Shown: piece by piece, positions 1 through 13,649 of the stretch
Layout of the letters: each line of letters opens with the position of its first letter
Numbering within the stretch: the stretch's first letter is position 1
DNA from: Dirofilaria immitis
Lineage: Eukaryota > Nematoda > Chromadorea > Rhabditida > Onchocercidae
Direction: 5' to 3'
Length of the DNA: 64,000 nucleotides
NCBI GenBank assembly: GCA_024305405.1
Contig: JAKNDB010000107.1
Coordinates: 1,984,001 to 2,048,000 of the forward strand
The notes under the pieces: model-generated
The model's input: the letters and a program-made list of their open reading frames with translations, nothing else
Database searches by the model: none
Told to the model about the DNA's origin: nothing
Program-made: the position numbers and the translations under genes

Positions 1-3000
1 CAGATTCTCTTTCTATATCATCAGCATCATCATCTCTTGAGACAAAACACCATATTACTGAATCGGAAATACCATCTCCAGGTGATATTGCAGCTGTTCG
101 CACAGATGAGGATGTTTTGCGTGTATCAGTTCATCCTCATGTTGAACCAACAATGGCCGCCACCTCTCTCGCTGCACAGTTTGATCCGGTTACCGCATCA
201 TCTGAGTTTGATTCTACAGAGAAAATGAAGATGGAGGTGGAATCAGAGGAAAAAGGTATAGAAACAACAACAATTAACTTGCTACTTGAATCACCACCGG
301 TATCCATCGCTTCTATACTACCGCTAGATTCAACACGTTCTCATATCATAAATCCATCAGAAACCGAAAATACCTTGCCTAGTGAACAGGTATATCAATC
401 TCAAATTCGATATAGCAGTTAAATTTTATTCATGTTTGTTCTGAAAATTGGTCGTATTAGAATTAGCCGAAAATACATAATGGCGAAAATATATTGTAGT
501 TAGTGCTTAGTTTTACATTTTAATTTTATGCTGCTTTATTTGATCATAGATATTTCGAAAAAAATTTCGAAATATCTATGATCTTTTTTCCAAATATTTG
601 TAAGATTTTTTGTCTTCTGATTTCTGAAAGTCTAAAAATTTCATTATAAAGTGCTCATCAAAAAGGCATTTTTATAAATGGCAGAATGGTAGATACGTTA
701 AAAGTTATCAGTCTATGAAAGAAGATCAGTTGTTGAAAGATTTGTACTATATAATTCTAATGATTGATATTTCATCAACTTTTTATTTCACTTCAAGAAA
801 TTCCTTCAACTTGGTTTTATTTTTATTTATTTGAGAAAATACAAGGGGATCCTACAACAAAAATAGACAAAGAGCGAAAAATTGCTGGTGAACCTATACA
901 AACAGAGGATGAAGTGAAAACAGATATTATGGAAGAAGACGGATTGGTATGCTAGTTTATAATAGTTTGTATTGGTAATGGAAAATAGCAAAATGAATGA
1001 TGTACAGTGCGATGGACATATTTTCTGAAAGCATAATAAACGGGAAAATTACATCTTAGATAAAATATATGAATCGGTAAATATTAATTATTGACTAACA
1101 GCTCAAATAACTAAGCATCCGTTTCCACGTAGTTTTATCAGTTTTCTTCTAATAGAGAATGAAACAGTTTGGTTTCTTACTTAATGACGCAGTTTTAAGT
1201 TTGAAATATATGTTGCATTATCATTTCTTTAAATACTAATACAAATTTTTTTGTTTACCATTTCCTTTTTTTTACAGGGTTATTGCGTAAGAGGAAAGTG
1301 TGATAAGGTTTATGATAGTCCTGTCATTGATGAAAAGATAGAGACAGGATATTTGTTTGTGATTGGCAGATGGCTCAGCAAATTGATTGGTATTGCGCGA
1401 TATATGTTACCATTACCACTAAATAACATTGATGATGCAGGTATTAGTATTGGTTTCGTGATTAGGTTTTTATAATTAAAACTAGTAAAAACTATTCCGG
1501 ACTATTGGCAAAGGGAAAATAAGAATGGAATTAAATGTTAAAATCCGAAACTTCATTTGCAAGATCAATCCATTTTTGTTTTAGATGTCTGATTTTCTGA
1601 TCATTAAAGCATAATTTGTTTTTGTTGATTTATCAGATCCAAAAAACTAAACTGTTTTATTTTTTTCATACACATATTTTCTTTATGCTTATTTTTTAAT
1701 ATCCATTGTCCGATCATTTATTTCACAAATTTTTGTTTCAAGTGTTTATTATTTTATGGGATGTAGTGAACAAATTCTATTTAGGAGTTTTGGTGACATT
1801 TTTCGTTCCTATTTGTTTGCTGATTCATTTACTACGGGTGCTAATTTTTGCGGATACTTGTGACAAGGATATTTTTGATCGGAGAACATTGCATAATGCA
1901 CTGACAACCATTCGACAGCGTGAAATCCAAATAAAGGCAAATTGAATATTTTTTTCCCTCGTAGCTTTTCCTTCATTTTCATTTAAAGACGTTTTATATT
2001 TTTCATGTGGGATAATTTGACTGTCTGTAAAATTATCCTCGTAATTGATGGTCATCACACTGTAAATCATAAGATTTGGAAGCGGTAGGAAAAATTAAAT
2101 GAAGCTACGTGATGTAAAGATCATCTTAAAATTGTTAACTTAAAATGTCAAGTATTTTCCATCGTTCTCTTTCTGATAGAGAGTGTAGAATCATTTGTTC
2201 AGAAAATACAGTTTTTTCGATTTCTTGTTTGATAAGATGATGCTTTAGTTGTTGCGTGCTGAAATGGAGAAAGAGAAAAATGCGTGGAATTCTGAAATGA
2301 ACGAGAAATTTGAAAACTTGCAGTCGGAAATGGATGAATTGAAAGCTAAGTATGTGTTATTTACCCAAATAATAAAAAAGGTCTTACTTTTTAAAGAATA
2401 TTGTACTTACAGCACAGACTTATAGGTATCATATGCTTGAGGAAGAAAATGATAACTTAAAAGCAGAAACGGATGAGACGAGTCAAATGATGGAAAGAGA
2501 ACGTCGAAAATGTAGAGATTTAGCGGAACAAAATAAAAATCTTGGGGAAAAAAATGAGGTTTCTTTTTTAAGATCGATAACATTTTGGATTGGTAGTGGA
2601 GTTTAGATCTTAAGCATAATTTCAAATTTTGTAAAATGTGGCATATATTTCAAAATTCGGATTTGTTAGAGTAGGAGAGGTAATTTAAGAAACTGTTTTT
2701 TTATTATTAAAATAATTAACGAGTTTGTTATCTACAAAAATTCTGCCTTTTGTTTACCCAATAATGCGTTTTAAGGAAATATGTTTTTAGTTGCTAACGA
2801 AGCAGTCTTCTGAAATACATACCGCTGTGGAAGTATTGCATAAGGAGAATGAACGTTTGATTAATGAAGTGGCCAAAAAAATGCGCAGTTAATACGTCTT
2901 GAATCAGAAGCAAATTCTCATTCGCTCGAAATTGAAAATCTGAAAGATCATTTGAAAGTAACGATTGGTGCATTATTCTTCTTAAGCAGAAAATTCTTTA

Positions 3001-6000
3001 TTGTTAAGGGTTAATCAGGATTCTTTCAAGGATATACATTTATTCCGTGAGATTAAGTTATAGTCATTTCTGTAGTGAATTGATGCCCTTAAGAAAGCCA
3101 TATTCTCAAAGGATGTCTTTTCAGTTATATCTTTTACAGACATCCTTGTCAGAAAACAAAATACTAAATAAACGCGTGGAAGAACTGCAAAATGAAACTG
3201 TTCAGTTATCGGAGATTATTAATGAAATACATGGTTCGAGTAATGTTATTGTCCATGAGCGATCATCAGTTGATAAGACAGGGGATGTCGAAAAAGACGT
3301 AAATGGTCGGATTTCTTTTCTTGCTTAGTATTGATTTGAAGATGCTCTATGATCAGTCTTAAGGGATATATTAAAATATTGTAGAATATCGGTGAATTAT
3401 CATCGAAAATTTTTTAAGTTTTGCGCATATATTCTCTAAATTCATTCGATTTTCATGTCGTTTATTGTCGTCCATTTATAATTTTTTCATATATTCTGCC
3501 ATTATCATTTCATATATAATGTAAAATTGGTTCGCTGTTCGGATTTGGTTCTCTATATTAATTATTTTAATTGACTACTATTAATCTTTTGCTAACTAGA
3601 TAAAGATATGTCTTCAATGAAAAAGTTTGAGATAGGCAGATGATTGTTCCAAAAGTAGTCTTAAAAATTTTACTCATGAAATTTATTTAGGAAAAAACGG
3701 TTGGTCAGATTTTGATGAAGATGATATGGATAATTCAGCAACAGAGATTTCAGAAAAACCGAAAAAAATCGATTTTCGCCCGCTGAAATTATGGAAATCA
3801 CGAAACTCAGAGTGCAGTTAAAAAGTGTTGAGGCTGATTTAGATCAAGCAAAGTATGTTCGAAAACTGTAATTCTGACTGATAAGACAAACATTATACTG
3901 TGAAAGATTTTGAATGACAAAAGCTTTTGTATTTTACATTTTTGGTATAAGATTTTTTTTGCATTTTGGGAGACTAAATTTCTTCAGATTAGAAAGAACA
4001 GCTTAAAATATTTCCATTTTATATTCAACTCATTAGTGAGTGATTTAAGGTTTTATTGAACTATATAATGATGCAATAATTTATCAAATTATTTTAACTT
4101 TCTAATCTTTTTCGAGAATGTCATTATTTATTTAGAAATGTTTTTGTTTATTTATATGCAGTCACGTATTAGCTGGCTTAGTAAATAAGGCGTTTTCTGG
4201 TATTTTTATTTACAACACTGCCAGTATAATCTTAGATGAATTTAATATACTATCCGGTTGATTTATTTATTTATGCAATTTAATTTTCTTTTTATTTCAT
4301 GTAATCACGTTTAGATTGACACTGCAGAAGCACTTAAATGAGCGGGATCATTTGATGCGTAAAGTTGAATTTGCCGAAGCAGATTCTGCAAAGCGATTGA
4401 AAGAAGTGGAGGCAAAGAAGCAGAAAGAATTGAAGCGCATAATCAATTCAAAAGAGTTTTAGGGATGGTCGAAGAGCGAGTAAATTTTTAAGAGTAGCGA
4501 AATATTAATTGTAATTATATTTATGTAAAAATTTTTAACCATTCCATTCAATTGAAGGAAGCAAAACTACGAAATACGGAAGAATTAACAGAAAAATTGC
4601 GTGGTGAGGTAATGAAATGGCAAGAAGAAGTAAGAAGATTGGAAGATCAAAAAAAGCTGTGGAATTTAAACTATTGGTAATTTAGCTAGTCTTACTTTTG
4701 TGAAATTTTTGTGATACAATTTTTGGCCGTATTCTCAGTTGAAACATTAATATATTTCTTTATCTGATAACAAAGAAGTTGAACCGAATTGATTAAAAAA
4801 CTGAGAGAATTTTCGCTGTTATAGTTTTTCTTTTTAAGGATGAAAATTCTTTTTGTAGGAATGGTTTAGAGTTTATAGTTCGTAAATTAAAAAATGCATC
4901 AATGATTTTGAGTTGAGATACATGAAATCTTCTAATTTGAAATGTCAGTTTTTGAATAATAATATGTGGATAACTGTTCAGAACATACCGTTTTTTAGGA
5001 AGCTGATCAAGAATTAAAACGCTTGAAGGCAGAATATACCAAGTTGGAGACGCGTAATTTTCATGAAATGCGTCAATGTAAACAAACGCTAGCAGCTCTG
5101 CAACAACAGGTTTTCATTTTATTTATTTTTCTTTAGTATTTTTTTGAATATATCTTCTTCATAGATGATCTTGTACGAGCACCGCTACTGTGCATATTTT
5201 CAAGAAGTGTCAATCTGTTAACTTTATCATCCATTTCTTTATTTTTATAGTTTTATTTATTTATTAGTTTTGAAATTATTTAAGATGAAGAATGAAATTG
5301 CAGTCACTGGAGCAAGCTCATCTATCAAATCCATCATCCAATATTCTTGATAACGCCAATGTGTTAAATATTTCGCCATCATCATCAGATCGTGATTATG
5401 GTATACCACGCTGCAGTGGCCTAGTTACGCAACCTTTATTATCCCATGTGCGACCTCTCTGGGATGATGAGCCACCTGAGGTTTGCTTGTTCATAAAATT
5501 CCTTGTATATTAGGATATTTTCGATTATTAAAATTTTAGAGATAGTGAAAATTAGCTTAATGAAAGATGGGTTTAGTTTTTACCTTTATTTTTTGAAGAA
5601 TATAAAACAAGAAAAGAGGAACTCTTAATTAAAACTTATCCTGGCTTGTTTTTATGTTATTTTAATCTACTTTCCGCATATATTTTTCCAAAGCATTGTT
5701 GAATGTGGGAAAAAATAGAGTTTAACTTGCAGATTAATCTTTGTTGTAGATTTTCTCATCCCGTGCAGAAACGTCGCAGATGACAAAGATAGATCCCATG
5801 TTAAATGATGTGAAACCAGAAAATGGTAATATCAACTACAATAGAGGATCGAAGCAACGACGAAGTATCAGGGAACGAGAGCATAATGTGGGTGTAAGCA
5901 TGGCTGCTATGCAGTCACATAATAAGAAGGTTAGTTTCTTTAAGATTTTCGGCATCTGAATCGAAAATGCTGTAAGATTATTCAGTAAATGGCAACAACC

Positions 6001-6526
6001 CTATTTCAAAAGTCCTGGTCGCAAGTGGCCTCTGTTGAAAGAGATTTGCACTATTACGCAGTAATGGAAAATTTCGAAGATTTTAGTATTATGCAGTAAT
6101 GGAGAATCTCGAGTAACTTAAGAAATCTTAACATCTGGACCTGAAGGATAAGATCTCTTTGTTGCAGTTATATGTTTTATTAATTATTGGTTGATTTATC
6201 TTTTGCTTTCCTTTTAGGAAATAAATAATCTCCTTTTTGGATTATTTTAGGAAGGAAGGAGGATGCGTTCACGTTCACATGGTCGTCATCCCTTTCGTAC
6301 GGATTATTTCCCAGTCTTAGGTATGCCTGGATATCGAGAATTTTCTGCAGATCATTCTGCTGGCATAATCAGTAAGCAAAATAGCAAAAGTGGGACTCTA
6401 TATTATTCATCCGGTGGTTCAAATGATGGTCGTTCGCCTCCTCCTGAAATGGCACTTCTGTCGGGTGTTCCGCCTCCGGGTCCGATGATCAAAAACCAAT
6501 GCCACGACCAAAAAGTTTGTTTTTGA
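1..6526 (+). CDS. TANGO1/cTAGE5 (MIA)-like ER exit site protein, 3' part
   Basis: Family role: these membrane proteins sit at ER exit sites and help load bulky cargo such as collagen into COPII carriers. Exons read: 1-389 (starts outside the window), 836-946, 1278-1440, 1743-1936, 2249-2349, 2426-2558, 2791-2957, 3140-3298, 3691-3852, 4315-4479, 4558-4676, 4999-5109, 5304-5480, 5750-5929, 6251-6526. In order they encode an acidic Ser/Thr-rich part, a membrane segment (VLVTFFVPICLLIHLLRVLIF without its last residue, exon 4), about 450 residues of coiled coil, then an Arg/Pro-rich tail with PPPEM and PPPGP. That order is what supports the family call; no catalytic motif exists. Phases agree only if one base is added near 2875-2881 (A7), 3692-3697 (A6), 3762-3768 (A7), 4424-4431 and 4649-4655 (A7). 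The intron after exon 4 appears to start with GC. An AATAAA overlaps the stop. The last 15 codons could be read in another frame (PMPRPKS), so the exact end is uncertain. Confidence 0.6.
542..583. repeat. Perfect 19-bp inverted repeat in an intron
   Basis: The arm gatcatagatatttcgaaa (542-560) is repeated as its exact reverse complement at 565-583, with only AAAA between. It lies in the intron between exons 1 and 2 of the TANGO1-like gene. Transcribed RNA would form a long, uninterrupted stem. Function unknown. Confidence 0.9.
1937..2248 (+). other. Probable GC-AG intron in the TANGO1-like gene
   Basis: The exon ends ..CAAATAAAG and is followed by GCAAAT. No GT lies between this point and the stop nine bases on. 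Using the GC donor joins phase 0 to phase 0 with the next exon at 2249 (acceptor CTTTAG) and continues the coiled coil. GC donors are a known minor class, often preceded by AG as here. Confidence 0.55.
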
Positions 6527-9500
6527 ATAAAGTTTGTTTGTCTTTCTATATGAATTTTTATATGTAAAGTGGAAAATATTTAACTTTTTGGATTAACGTT
6601 AGTTTTTGTAACTTTGGTCAGCAATAATTTGATTAACAGTTTTGATCATCATCTGATCAAGTACGTTATAATTTGAAATAGTGTGCATTATTCTATGAGA
6701 AATGCGTGCTATATACATATTTTATCTCAAAGTTCGGATACAAAAATCGGGATGTCTACAAATTCTTATCAGTCTTATTTTTCAGGTAGCACAGAACCAT
6801 TGGAAAGGCGTAAAATTAATATTATTTGTATGTAATGTATCTTCCTTAATGGCCTTCTGTTAGAAAACATTTTTTTAATTTTGGAAAAAATTTTTTATCG
6901 TTTATTTGGCTTCAAAATGGAGGATAGGTATACTGAAATGTGGATAGGATTTGTATTTGTTTGTATTTCAATTTTTAGCTATTTTCAAACTGTGATCGCA
7001 CTATCTTTTCTTTTTTATAAAATTTTTGCTGCCTTGCCAAATACCGTTATTTTTTTGTTGATACAAAAAATCTTGTTGTACCAGTACGAATATAAAATTA
7101 TTCTGTTTTTTACAATTGATATCGCTTCAACTTTTATGTTCTTGCTTATATAATTCAATTCAGTTATGTTTCAGTTGACTTCATTCTTTCCATGATTAAT
7201 TTTATCAATCCTATTTCATTATTATCGCCCTTGATTTTTTCGGTAAGTTCCTTAAAAAAAAGTTCGTGCATGATTTTCCTGTTTTCATGCACGAACTTCG
7301 GTAAGTTCCTGTTTTTCCTGCTTTCACGAAGTACCTTGTAGTGGAAACATTGATGTCTCTACTAATGTCAAAAATAAAAAATTAAAAAGATAGTCTCTTG
7401 CCATATTTATATTTGATGTAAACAGAAAACGACCTATAATTATTTGTTAGTTAGAACTAAATTAAGACGCAGTTCTATCATGTTTCTCAAGCGCCATAAA
7501 GGAAGTGAAGTAGCAGAAAAAGAAATTGGAGGAAAGATGGAAGAGACAATATCAATCATCGGAATCAGTGACTTCTAAATGTTGGTCGAAGTTTCGATAA
7601 AAATACTATGGAGAAATCTCCAGATTATCTCAGGGAAATTCTTGTGTTCAAGAAAATGCCCGTTAATTTTGAAATATAAGCTTGAAAAAATATTCTGGTA
7701 GTGTTCTGCAATCTATCGACGAATCGTATTGTGCTTATCCCATTTATTTGCATGTTCGCCTTGTAAAATCATATGATTTTGCAATCTGTGAAGTATTTTT
7801 AAGGTTGAAAGAAGCAATACATTGATAGGAGATTATGACATGGCTCATAAAGGAAGGGTGCCATAAAAGTATAGAGAAATTATCTGCTTGGCTGAACTCA
7901 TATTTTTCGGATTTACTACTTTATCGTTATTAAATTTGATTGACGACTAGTTACGTAAAAGATATGTTGATTATTGGTCATAAAAAGAGGCCAGCCAGAT
8001 TTAAAGTTCAATGCCGTTTTAGTTGAATCCAATAATAAATTTAAACAAAGGAAATTTTTGAGTATCATATCCGAAAATTCTGCGCCTTCCGGCAATATTG
8101 TGTCCTTTCTGTTTTATGATATAAAATAATTTCTTATCAATATTTAGCATAAAATGATTTCTTGTTTTTCGTAATTATAGATTCAATTACATTCCTTGTT
8201 TGCTTGTCTTATGACAATAAGTCCATATGCTTACTTGTCGTATGATCTTAATTATGGATATAAAAGCATATACGCAATCTGGCAGTTAATTGATGATATT
8301 TTTGCAATTTCTAAGAATTTTAAGAGCCAGCTTGTGGGAGCTTTCATTGATCTACTGATAACATCTATACATATTACAATTAATTATCAGTGACGAAAAT
8401 TGAGAAGTGTCTAAACAAAAGAAAAATATAACTCTCTGTATATTTTAATAGGCTCCTCTCGCATCACCTAATAGTTAGTGCTTTCCTATTTGATCTACTA
8501 ACAGTAAGACGATATGGATCATCTTATATTTCGTGCAGAGATAAATTCACATTTCGAAAGTAGTTCTCAATCTCGACTTTTGACCTCAAAAGAACTATTC
8601 GTTTACATTAAAGAAATTGCTGAACTACATCTTAATTTCAGTTTGTAAACAACAAAAGCGTAGTTAAACAAAACGTCACAACGAAAAATTCTTATTTAAA
8701 TAATAATTTCAAAACTGATAAGGAAAAAATTGATCTTTTACTCTCTAATTCTTCCTTATCTTCAATAAAATAAATTGTCAGAATGTTACTAAAAACAATG
8801 ATGCGACTATTCGACGAAGCATTTTATTACATCACAAAATATGAGACGAGAAATTGAAGTGGGAAATTCAGGAGAATATGCGTTTTGTAACTTCCTTAAA
8901 CTTTGATATCTCGTGATTACATTCTTACTCGTCAATACTTACATTCTTACTTATTAATGATAACGGGAGTGTCTGCTGCTAAATATTTTATAGCTGAGAT
9001 GAAAAAACTTTGATATTTTCTGATTACATTCTCGAGAATCGAATAACTTTCTACTCGATAATTCTTTAATACCTCTGCGAATTTGCTGTTATCGTGATAT
9101 TTTAAATTGACTAAAATAGCTAGAGTGTGGACAAAAGTGAAATATAATCATTACCAGATAGTCTCGAGGAGTAAACATGAAACTTTTAACATTCTGGACT
9201 ACAAATTTTGATTTTATAATTATTTCTGCTTAGATTGTAAACGCTCGGCAACTGATGATAACAATAATTCTTATCAGCTACTACTCGTCTTCGTTTACTT
9301 TCCTTAATGTTCATTTTATGTCCAATTTTAGTTTTTAATACATTCATTTTATTATGCTTATTTCTCAGCATGTTGCTACATCACTACCAATCATTAGTCA
9401 TTAGTCGGATTCGAAGTACTTGGTCTGATAAGATTATTGTTATCGTCAATATGCGATGTTTCATTGCTATAGTGATCTCAATAATCACATTTCCACGGAT

Positions 9501-10388
9501 AAAGGTAGCAAAAATATTTTAGAATGAAACTAGATAGTATATTTATGGTACCATCCTCAAAAACTATATTAAATTAAAATTGACCAGTAAATGGTATCAT
9601 GCTAAGTGAAATATTACAATAAGTACGAAAATATTTAAATTTATCTATAATTCTTTGCTCATAAGAATCTTATTCTGTTGTAGAAGGATTCTGAGATCTA
9701 ACGATTATGAGATTAGAATCAAGGAGATGACAGAAAATGATGCAAATAAGTCTGGGAATGAATAAATTGCTAGAATTTGAGAATTTGAGCGAATCCTTTC
9801 AACTGTTATGAATCCTTTTCTAGAGGTTAAGATGAATCACATGAATTCACGTCCCCTCTCAGATTCTCTTAGAACACCGAACGAAAACATCTCAAATAAA
9901 CGAAGCACCACCATAAACGGTTTGTATTCAAATTGCTAGAAATATCAACGAATGTGGGAATGAATTTCTTTTTTTGAATTTAAATTTATTCCATAATTTT
10001 TTTTCTTGTTTTCGAATCGTTTTATTTTTATTTAAATTTTCATTTAAGTATCATTTAAATTTTAAATTATTTTGCATTTGGAAAGTTAAATTTATCTTGT
10101 CCTTTTTTTATACTTATAGACATTTTGAAGTTAAAATTTTTCTGTTTGAAAAATATTTAAATTCTTCCTACTCTCCATTTTATTCAAATTTCTTACTGAT
10201 TTGTTTATTTTAAACATTTGAAAAATTTCTATTAATAGATATGATATTATGATGAGACAGCAGTTGGACATTAATGAATGTGTATAATTGAATTGCTATT
10301 ATTTGATGCATGCGATATCATTACTTGAAACAGTTTCAGATTCTCCATATCCTGTCAGTTTGTTTTAATCTGCACAACTTTTAATTAC
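6527..10388. other. Intergenic, no gene recognised
   Basis: AT-rich sequence with short open frames that show no family signature. One small frame from ATG 7481 (32 codons, charged, ending in GISDF) has coding-like composition but no supporting exon. The stretch also holds the hairpin at 7260-7298. The nucleotidase promoter should lie in the last few hundred bases, but I see no specific element. Confidence 0.5.
7241..7310. repeat. 14-bp hairpin flanked by 12-bp direct repeats
   Basis: The arms aagttcgtgcatga (7260-7273) and tcatgcacgaactt (7285-7298) are perfect reverse complements around an 11-base loop. The 12-mer cggtaagttcct occurs on both sides, at 7241-7252 and 7299-7310. A palindrome with flanking direct repeats resembles a tiny foldback element with target duplication, but no known element was recognised. 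Confidence 0.8.
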
Positions 10389-13300
10389 ATGGCGATGAAT
10401 CTTGAAACGTATGCAAGAATTCAGAAGAATGATAATTATGGATCGTCAACCGGTTTTTCCTTAACTACTGCTGTACTTGTAGCCATTTTATGTGCATCAT
10501 TCTTTGTATTAACGAAAAATATGCAAAAATTAGAATGTTATCGTCGGCCGTACAATGCATCACAACTTGGTAAGTACTAAATAATAATTAATGTCAATGT
10601 TTTCTAATCCATTTCATAAAGCTTTCCTTTAATAAGTGAATTATTCACTGGTTTGAAATATATATATTTCTTTCTAACAAGTGCATTTTTTTTCAAAATC
10701 ATAATTAACATTAATATTTCCTACTCCAAGAATGAATTATTGCATCAAAAATAGGATATGAATAGTGATTTTGAAGTCTCGATATGCATATTTTTTTCTG
10801 TTATGTTTTTTTGGATGATTTTGAAATAAATAGTTGTTTTTTTAAACATATATATAAAGAGTGAATTATTTACTGGTTCGAAATTAAAATCATTTATTAA
10901 ATGATTTTCATTCTCGTTGCCTGTGCGAGTTCACTTCTTACCTTTAAATCACCTGCTGATCTTAGATGATTGTCCGGTTCACATTCCTGATGATACTGAA
11001 ATACCGACATATATATTTTTTATGTTATATAAGCTTATTAAGTTTATTTTGTTTATTTCACATCACTTCATTGCGCATGATATTTTATTTGCATTTGAAT
11101 AAATGCTAGTTATGGAGTGAAGTAATGCAGGATTCATTATAAGATTCACTTTTATAATAACATTTCTCATGCGGATTTTTGCACAGGTCATGAAGTTTTG
11201 CTGAATGATGGATCCCATCAATTCCGTATAATGGTTGTGACGGATCTTGACGAAAGTAGTAAGCATCCGACAGAAGAAAATCTATGGCAGAGTTTCATTG
11301 AATTTGGTATTCTCACAGTAAATAAAGAATATACTGAAGCTTCGCTCCAATGGAATAATAATGAACAGGTAGAAGTTAGTTATTCATAAATAAGGTTTTG
11401 TTGTAGATCCACGTCTTTATTCTGCAATTTTTATATGGGTTTGAATCCTATCACTAATATGAAGGGATTTATCTAATATGGTTACTTATGAGAGTTGATT
11501 GCTTTTGAGATTAGGTTTTTATTACCTTGTTGTATTATAAAATAAGTTTTAAATTTGCATTTGTTTCGAAATATTTCTTTGCATGTATAAGATATTCTTG
11601 TAGATTGCACTTTATTCAACCATTGCTGGTGGTGGACGATCGATGGAACTATCGGATCTTGTCGTTTTGATGGAAAATTATTATCAATAGATGATCGAAC
11701 TGGAATTATTTATCGAATCGACAGAGATATGGCTTACCCTTGGGTTTTTTTCTCGTTCATTTTGATTTTTAACCGCCAAATTTTGCCATTTTCTTGAATT
11801 GGATTTTTAAAAATCTTTCGTTTTTTTTTCAATGGATAAAATTTGCATCACTTCAAGGTTTATCTCAGTGACGGTGCTGGAAATACAACCAAAGGTTTCA
11901 AAGGTGAATGGATGACTGTGAAAGACGGCAATCTTTACGTTGGCGGACTTGGAAAAGAATGGACAACTGAAAAGGGTGTATTTGTCAATGAAGATCCGAT
12001 GTGGATCAAGGTGCATTCTTATACTTTATAAAAATAAGTGTATCAATAATTTTATTTAATAATGAATTAATCATTATCACTCTGCTGATTTTGGAAACGA
12101 TTAATTATGATGATGACAAAGTCATTGAGTCATCCACTTTTTCCTTTATTTGTAATTAGCTTTTATGATGCGCATAGCTGTTTAAGGATAATTTTTATAT
12201 AATGTTGGCACACTAGATTGAAATGATCAAGTAACTCGAAAGATTGGATTTGAATTATACTGTAAATATTTGATTATGTTTGGAATGGTCAATTCATTTC
12301 TGTTTTCATTAACTTCCGCATTATTGCATGTCGAAATTAAAAATTAGTTACCATAAATCATCATTGGCCTTTATTAATCTATTGATTTCGTAGAGTTTTA
12401 ACAAAAGTCGTTATTTATGCTAAAAAAAAATTTATTGAAATTTATTTCATCTGTCGCTCTTAATTTTTAGTAGTTTGGTTGATTTTTAAAACAAAATTTG
12501 CATTAGTAGGTGCTCTTGCGGCGATATCCGGTAGTGTTATGTTTAGAATCATTATTTGAAAGATATTTATGATTGTAGAGTTTGTTGAGGTGACAGCTGT
12601 AGTATCTGGGTGGATTATGGGGATTGTTGGATTTAGAGGTGTTGTTGTGTTTATAGGCATTGCTATTGTTGCATCTGTAACAATATCTCAGCCTCTGCCT
12701 GATTGAATTAGGATTATAGTCATGTTTGATTACAAGTGCAGCAGTTACGCTTAAGATAATGCCTCCTTTATATTGGATTATAGAGTTCCAGCAATATTTG
12801 ATTTTGATATCATCCAGATATTTCAGATCGTAACTCCTGAGGGTACTGTTGAACATATCAGTTGGGTTAACGAATATAAAAAATTACGTTCGGCAGTTGG
12901 AATTGAGTGGCCTGGTTATATGATACATGAATCAGTGCAATGGTCCGAAATCTATAGAAAGTGGTTCTTCTTACCTAGAAGAGCTAGTAAATTAGTATAT
13001 ACCGGAGCAGAGGATGAACGAAGAGGTTAGTGGACGTTTGGTTTTTAGATAAACTTAAACCACCAGTACAAACATTGTGTTTTTAAAAATTTAAAAATTA
13101 GGTTTATGAATTTTCTAACATTCATGTCTTGAATGCAAGTACCGTTGAGCACTGATTCCTTTATCACTTGTGATGTGATGATAATGAAAAATAAGGAAAT
13201 AAGCATATAAAGGTAAAATCATAATTCAGAAGCATACTTTAGCGACGAGAGTACGAGAATATATGTTAGTAAATGTTGACGTCACGATTACAATTTAATC

Positions 13301-13649
13301 CGCAAAAAAGAGTTAAGACTAAGAACTTTTGTGATTCGGACCTGATTAATGTATTCGTGAATTTATACTTCTTGTTTCAGGTACAAATTATTTGCTTGTT
13401 GCTTCGGAGGACTTTTCTAACGTAAAATACCAACAGATCGGTCCATTAAATAGTGAGAGAGGCTTCTCAGCTTTCCAGTTTGTTCCTGGTAGTAAAGATC
13501 GAATTATTGTGGCATTAAAATCAGAAGAAATAGACGGATTCCCAGTAGCTAGTTATTTAACAGTATTTGATCATGAAATAGGCCATATATTGCTCGATGA
13601 AGTATCACTCTTTGGCAAATTCAAATATGAAGGAATAGCATTTATTTGA
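10389..13649 (+). CDS. Calcium-activated nucleotidase (apyrase, CANT1 family)
   Basis: Ca2+-dependent hydrolysis of nucleoside diphosphates such as UDP and GDP in the ER/Golgi lumen; the family also includes secreted apyrases of blood feeders and parasites. Exons: 10389-10569, 11187-11368, 11604-11743, 11858-12010, 12827-13025, 13381-13649, about 374 residues, phases consistent. Residues 20-45 form a membrane anchor with a short cytoplasmic side, so the catalytic part should face the lumen. Recognised blocks in order are [57 protein letters not shown] and the terminal KYEGIAFI, all typical of CANT1. One base is missing in the T-run at 11665-11668: without an added T the frame stops before [12 protein letters not shown]. 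The 0.8-kb intron 4 contains only simple GTT-rich sequence. Secretion versus Golgi retention cannot be told from sequence. Confidence 0.93.

Noticed and set aside
10969..11020. Possible exon [16 protein letters not shown] between CANT1 exons 1 and 2
   Set aside because: It has an acceptor but no donor in the needed phase; exons 1 and 2 join perfectly without it.
12460..12856. Two overlapping - strand frames rich in Asn/Thr/Ser
   Set aside because: They lie in CANT1 intron 4 over simple GTT/GTA-rich sequence and overlap the next exon in antisense; composition is repeat-like.
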